Shown: one piece after another, positions 63,014-64,000 of the stretch
Numbering within the stretch: the stretch's first letter is position 1
Layout of the letters: every line of letters begins with the position of its first letter
Origin: Temperatibacter marinus
Lineage (GTDB): Bacteria; Pseudomonadota; Alphaproteobacteria; Sphingomonadales; Kordiimonadaceae
Reading direction: 5' to 3'
DNA length: 64,000 bases
Assembly: GCF_031598375.1 (NCBI RefSeq)
Contig: NZ_CP123872.1
Coordinates: 558,001-622,000, forward strand
Position numbers and translations under genes: made by a program
The notes under the pieces: generated by a model
What the model was told of the DNA's origin: nothing
Seen by the model: only the letters and a program-made list of their open reading frames with translations
Database searches by the model: none

Positions 63014-63694
63014 ATGAAAACGATACCAACAATAATCAATAAAAAAACACTGTTAACAGCCGTAACCGGCCTTGCCCTCATGGGTGCTTCTTTCAGTGGC
63101 TCGGCCCTTGTCGATGATAGCGAAAATCGAGATTTAGATACATTTCACTCCCTTATGATAAAGGGTGGTATTGAGCTTGATGTCAAAATTGGCTCTTCCC
63201 AAAAAGTTAAAATTGCTGTTGATGATGATCTGGATCTATCAGAAGTCATTACTAAAGTTGAAAATGGCTTTCTCATCATCGATGTGAAAAGGAAGAAAAA
63301 CTTTTGGGGCGGAAAAAAACAATCCGGCGAAGTCTCTGTGACTTTGACTATGACTGATTTTCAGAAAGTTCATGTTAAGGGCGCCGTTGATGGTGATATT
63401 GAGGGGATTGATAGCGAGAACGTTAGCCTTGAAGTCTACGGCGCAGCAGATTTAGACATCACAGGAAAATGCGGTAAGCTTAGCGTGAATGTACGTGGAG
63501 CAGGAGATTTGGACGCAGATAACCTTCGCTGTAAAGAAGCTGATATCAACATTTCTGGAGCCGGAAATGCAAAAGTTTATAGTTCAGAAAAAGTCAAAGC
63601 GATCGTGAGTGGTGTTGGCAGTGTTACCATTGAAGGCAACCCAAAAGACATCACAAAAAAAATCCGAGGTCTTGGAAACATAAGAATTAAGTAA
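63014..63694 (+). CDS. exported DUF2807 (GIN-domain) protein
   Basis: A 226-residue exported protein with a signal peptide (TLLTAVTGLALMGASFSGSA). The body is a repetitive right-handed beta-helix of the DUF2807 or head-GIN family: successive turns such as FHSLMIKGGIELDVKIG, VHVKGAVDGDIEG, LEVYGAADLDITG, VNVRGAGDLDADN and INISGAGNAKV share the G-A-x-D/N turn. The function of the family is unknown; envelope adhesion or stress roles have been suggested. I start at ATG 63014, with AGAGGAAC upstream. A paralogue follows. Confidence 0.82.
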   Translation: MKTIPTIINKKTLLTAVTGLALMGASFSGSALVDDSENRDLDTFHSLMIKGGIELDVKIGSSQKVKIAVDDDLDLSEVITKVENGFLIIDVKRKKNFWGGKKQSGEVSVTLTMTDFQKVHVKGAVDGDIEGIDSENVSLEVYGAADLDITGKCGKLSVNVRGAGDLDADNLRCKEADINISGAGNAKVYSSEKVKAIVSGVGSVTIEGNPKDITKKIRGLGNIRIK

Positions 63695-63755
63695 AGAGTA
63701 AACAATAATAAATCCGTATGCACGGAAAAATGACAGCAACTCTATGGAGGATCCA

Positions 63756-64000
63756 ATGAAAACAACATTTAAAAAAGCTCTTCTCTCATCTAGCGCGGCC
63801 TCAATGATGGCTTTTGCTCTATCCTGCGGGGCAACTAATGCACTTACAGTCGGTCCTGACATGGTCGAAGAGAAACGAAAGGCCTCTGATTTTTCAGAAG
63901 TGCAACTGAAAGGCCCTGTAGATGGGTATATAAAAATCGGTAAGAAATTTTCTGTTACTGTAAAAGCCCCTGAGGATATGCAGGATAAAATTATTACCGA
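63756..64000 (+). CDS. second exported DUF2807-like protein (cut by the window edge)
   Basis: The frame starts at ATG 63756 behind TGGAGG and runs open to the right edge, giving 81 residues. It has a signal peptide (ASMMAFALSCGATNA) and then FSEVQLKGPVDGYIKIG, which matches the first beta-helix turn of the upstream gene. The two are tandem paralogues 61 bases apart and probably co-transcribed. Confidence 0.7.
   Translation, partial: MKTTFKKALLSSSAASMMAFALSCGATNALTVGPDMVEEKRKASDFSEVQLKGPVDGYIKIGKKFSVTVKAPEDMQDKIIT

Noticed and set aside
1-64000. CRISPR arrays, insertion sequences and rRNA operons
   Set aside because: I looked for regularly spaced repeats, transposase-like frames with terminal repeats and rRNA sequence and found none.

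Overview
This window is a stretch of bacterial chromosome, most likely from a moderately AT-rich alphaproteobacterium. The strongest marker is a GcrA cell-cycle regulator at 6099-6533; the argD-argF-hslO cluster and the decaprenyl/octaprenyl synthase-MTase-S49 peptidase-chorismate mutase neighbourhood fit. A finer placement (a marine Kordiimonadales- or Emcibacterales-like lineage) is only a guess. Genes are tightly packed with many 1-8 nt overlaps.

Region 1 (1-25691) is ordinary core genome: an RluA-type pseudouridine synthase, a secreted trypsin-like protease, a Kef-type antiporter, an aminotransferase/sulfotransferase pair, cytochrome c', gcrA, an ABC-2 permease, argD-argF-hslO, a patatin, a three-gene cupredoxin / EAL phosphodiesterase / porin operon, an FtsX-type permease, nadA-nadC, a metallo-hydrolase, a polyprenyl synthase, a tRNA methyltransferase, an S49 peptidase, chorismate mutase and an intact tRNA-Ser(GGA).

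Region 2 (25692-48285) looks like a 22.6-kb genomic island integrated at the 3' end of that tRNA-Ser: an exact 16-bp copy of the tRNA tail (25677-25692) recurs at 48270-48285. No integrase remains. The island holds a complete exopolysaccharide locus (pyruvyl transferase, flippase, polymerase, glycosyltransferases, chain-length regulator, and an unusual fused sugar transferase/Wza lipoprotein), an exosortase with one adjacent VPLPG-CTERM substrate, a TPR protein, and a multi-part signalling set: an H-NOX haem sensor, a hybrid histidine kinase, a free Hpt protein, a NtrC-type sigma-54 activator, a receiver and a receiver-Hpt protein. The divergent 38182-38446 spacer carries two well-spaced sigma-54 (-24/-12) promoter matches, one facing each polysaccharide operon. 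My model is that nitric oxide (or oxygen) sensed by H-NOX feeds a phosphorelay that turns the sigma-54 polysaccharide/exosortase operons on or off.

Region 3 (48412-58127) is a five-gene minus-strand cluster of poorly described proteins. Its first gene encodes a 737-aa exported protein with a pre-toxin-TG-like motif and a C-terminal domain that resembles the edema factor / CyaA / ExoY nucleotidyl cyclase family. It is followed by an exported coiled-coil/beta-sandwich protein, an exported Sel1/beta-propeller protein and two small-to-medium acidic, probably cytosolic proteins. This is the best candidate for a previously undescribed system.

Region 4 (58414-64000) has a GPH-family sugar symporter, a TonB-dependent receptor with a clear terminator, and two tandem DUF2807 (GIN-domain) exported proteins, the second cut by the window edge.
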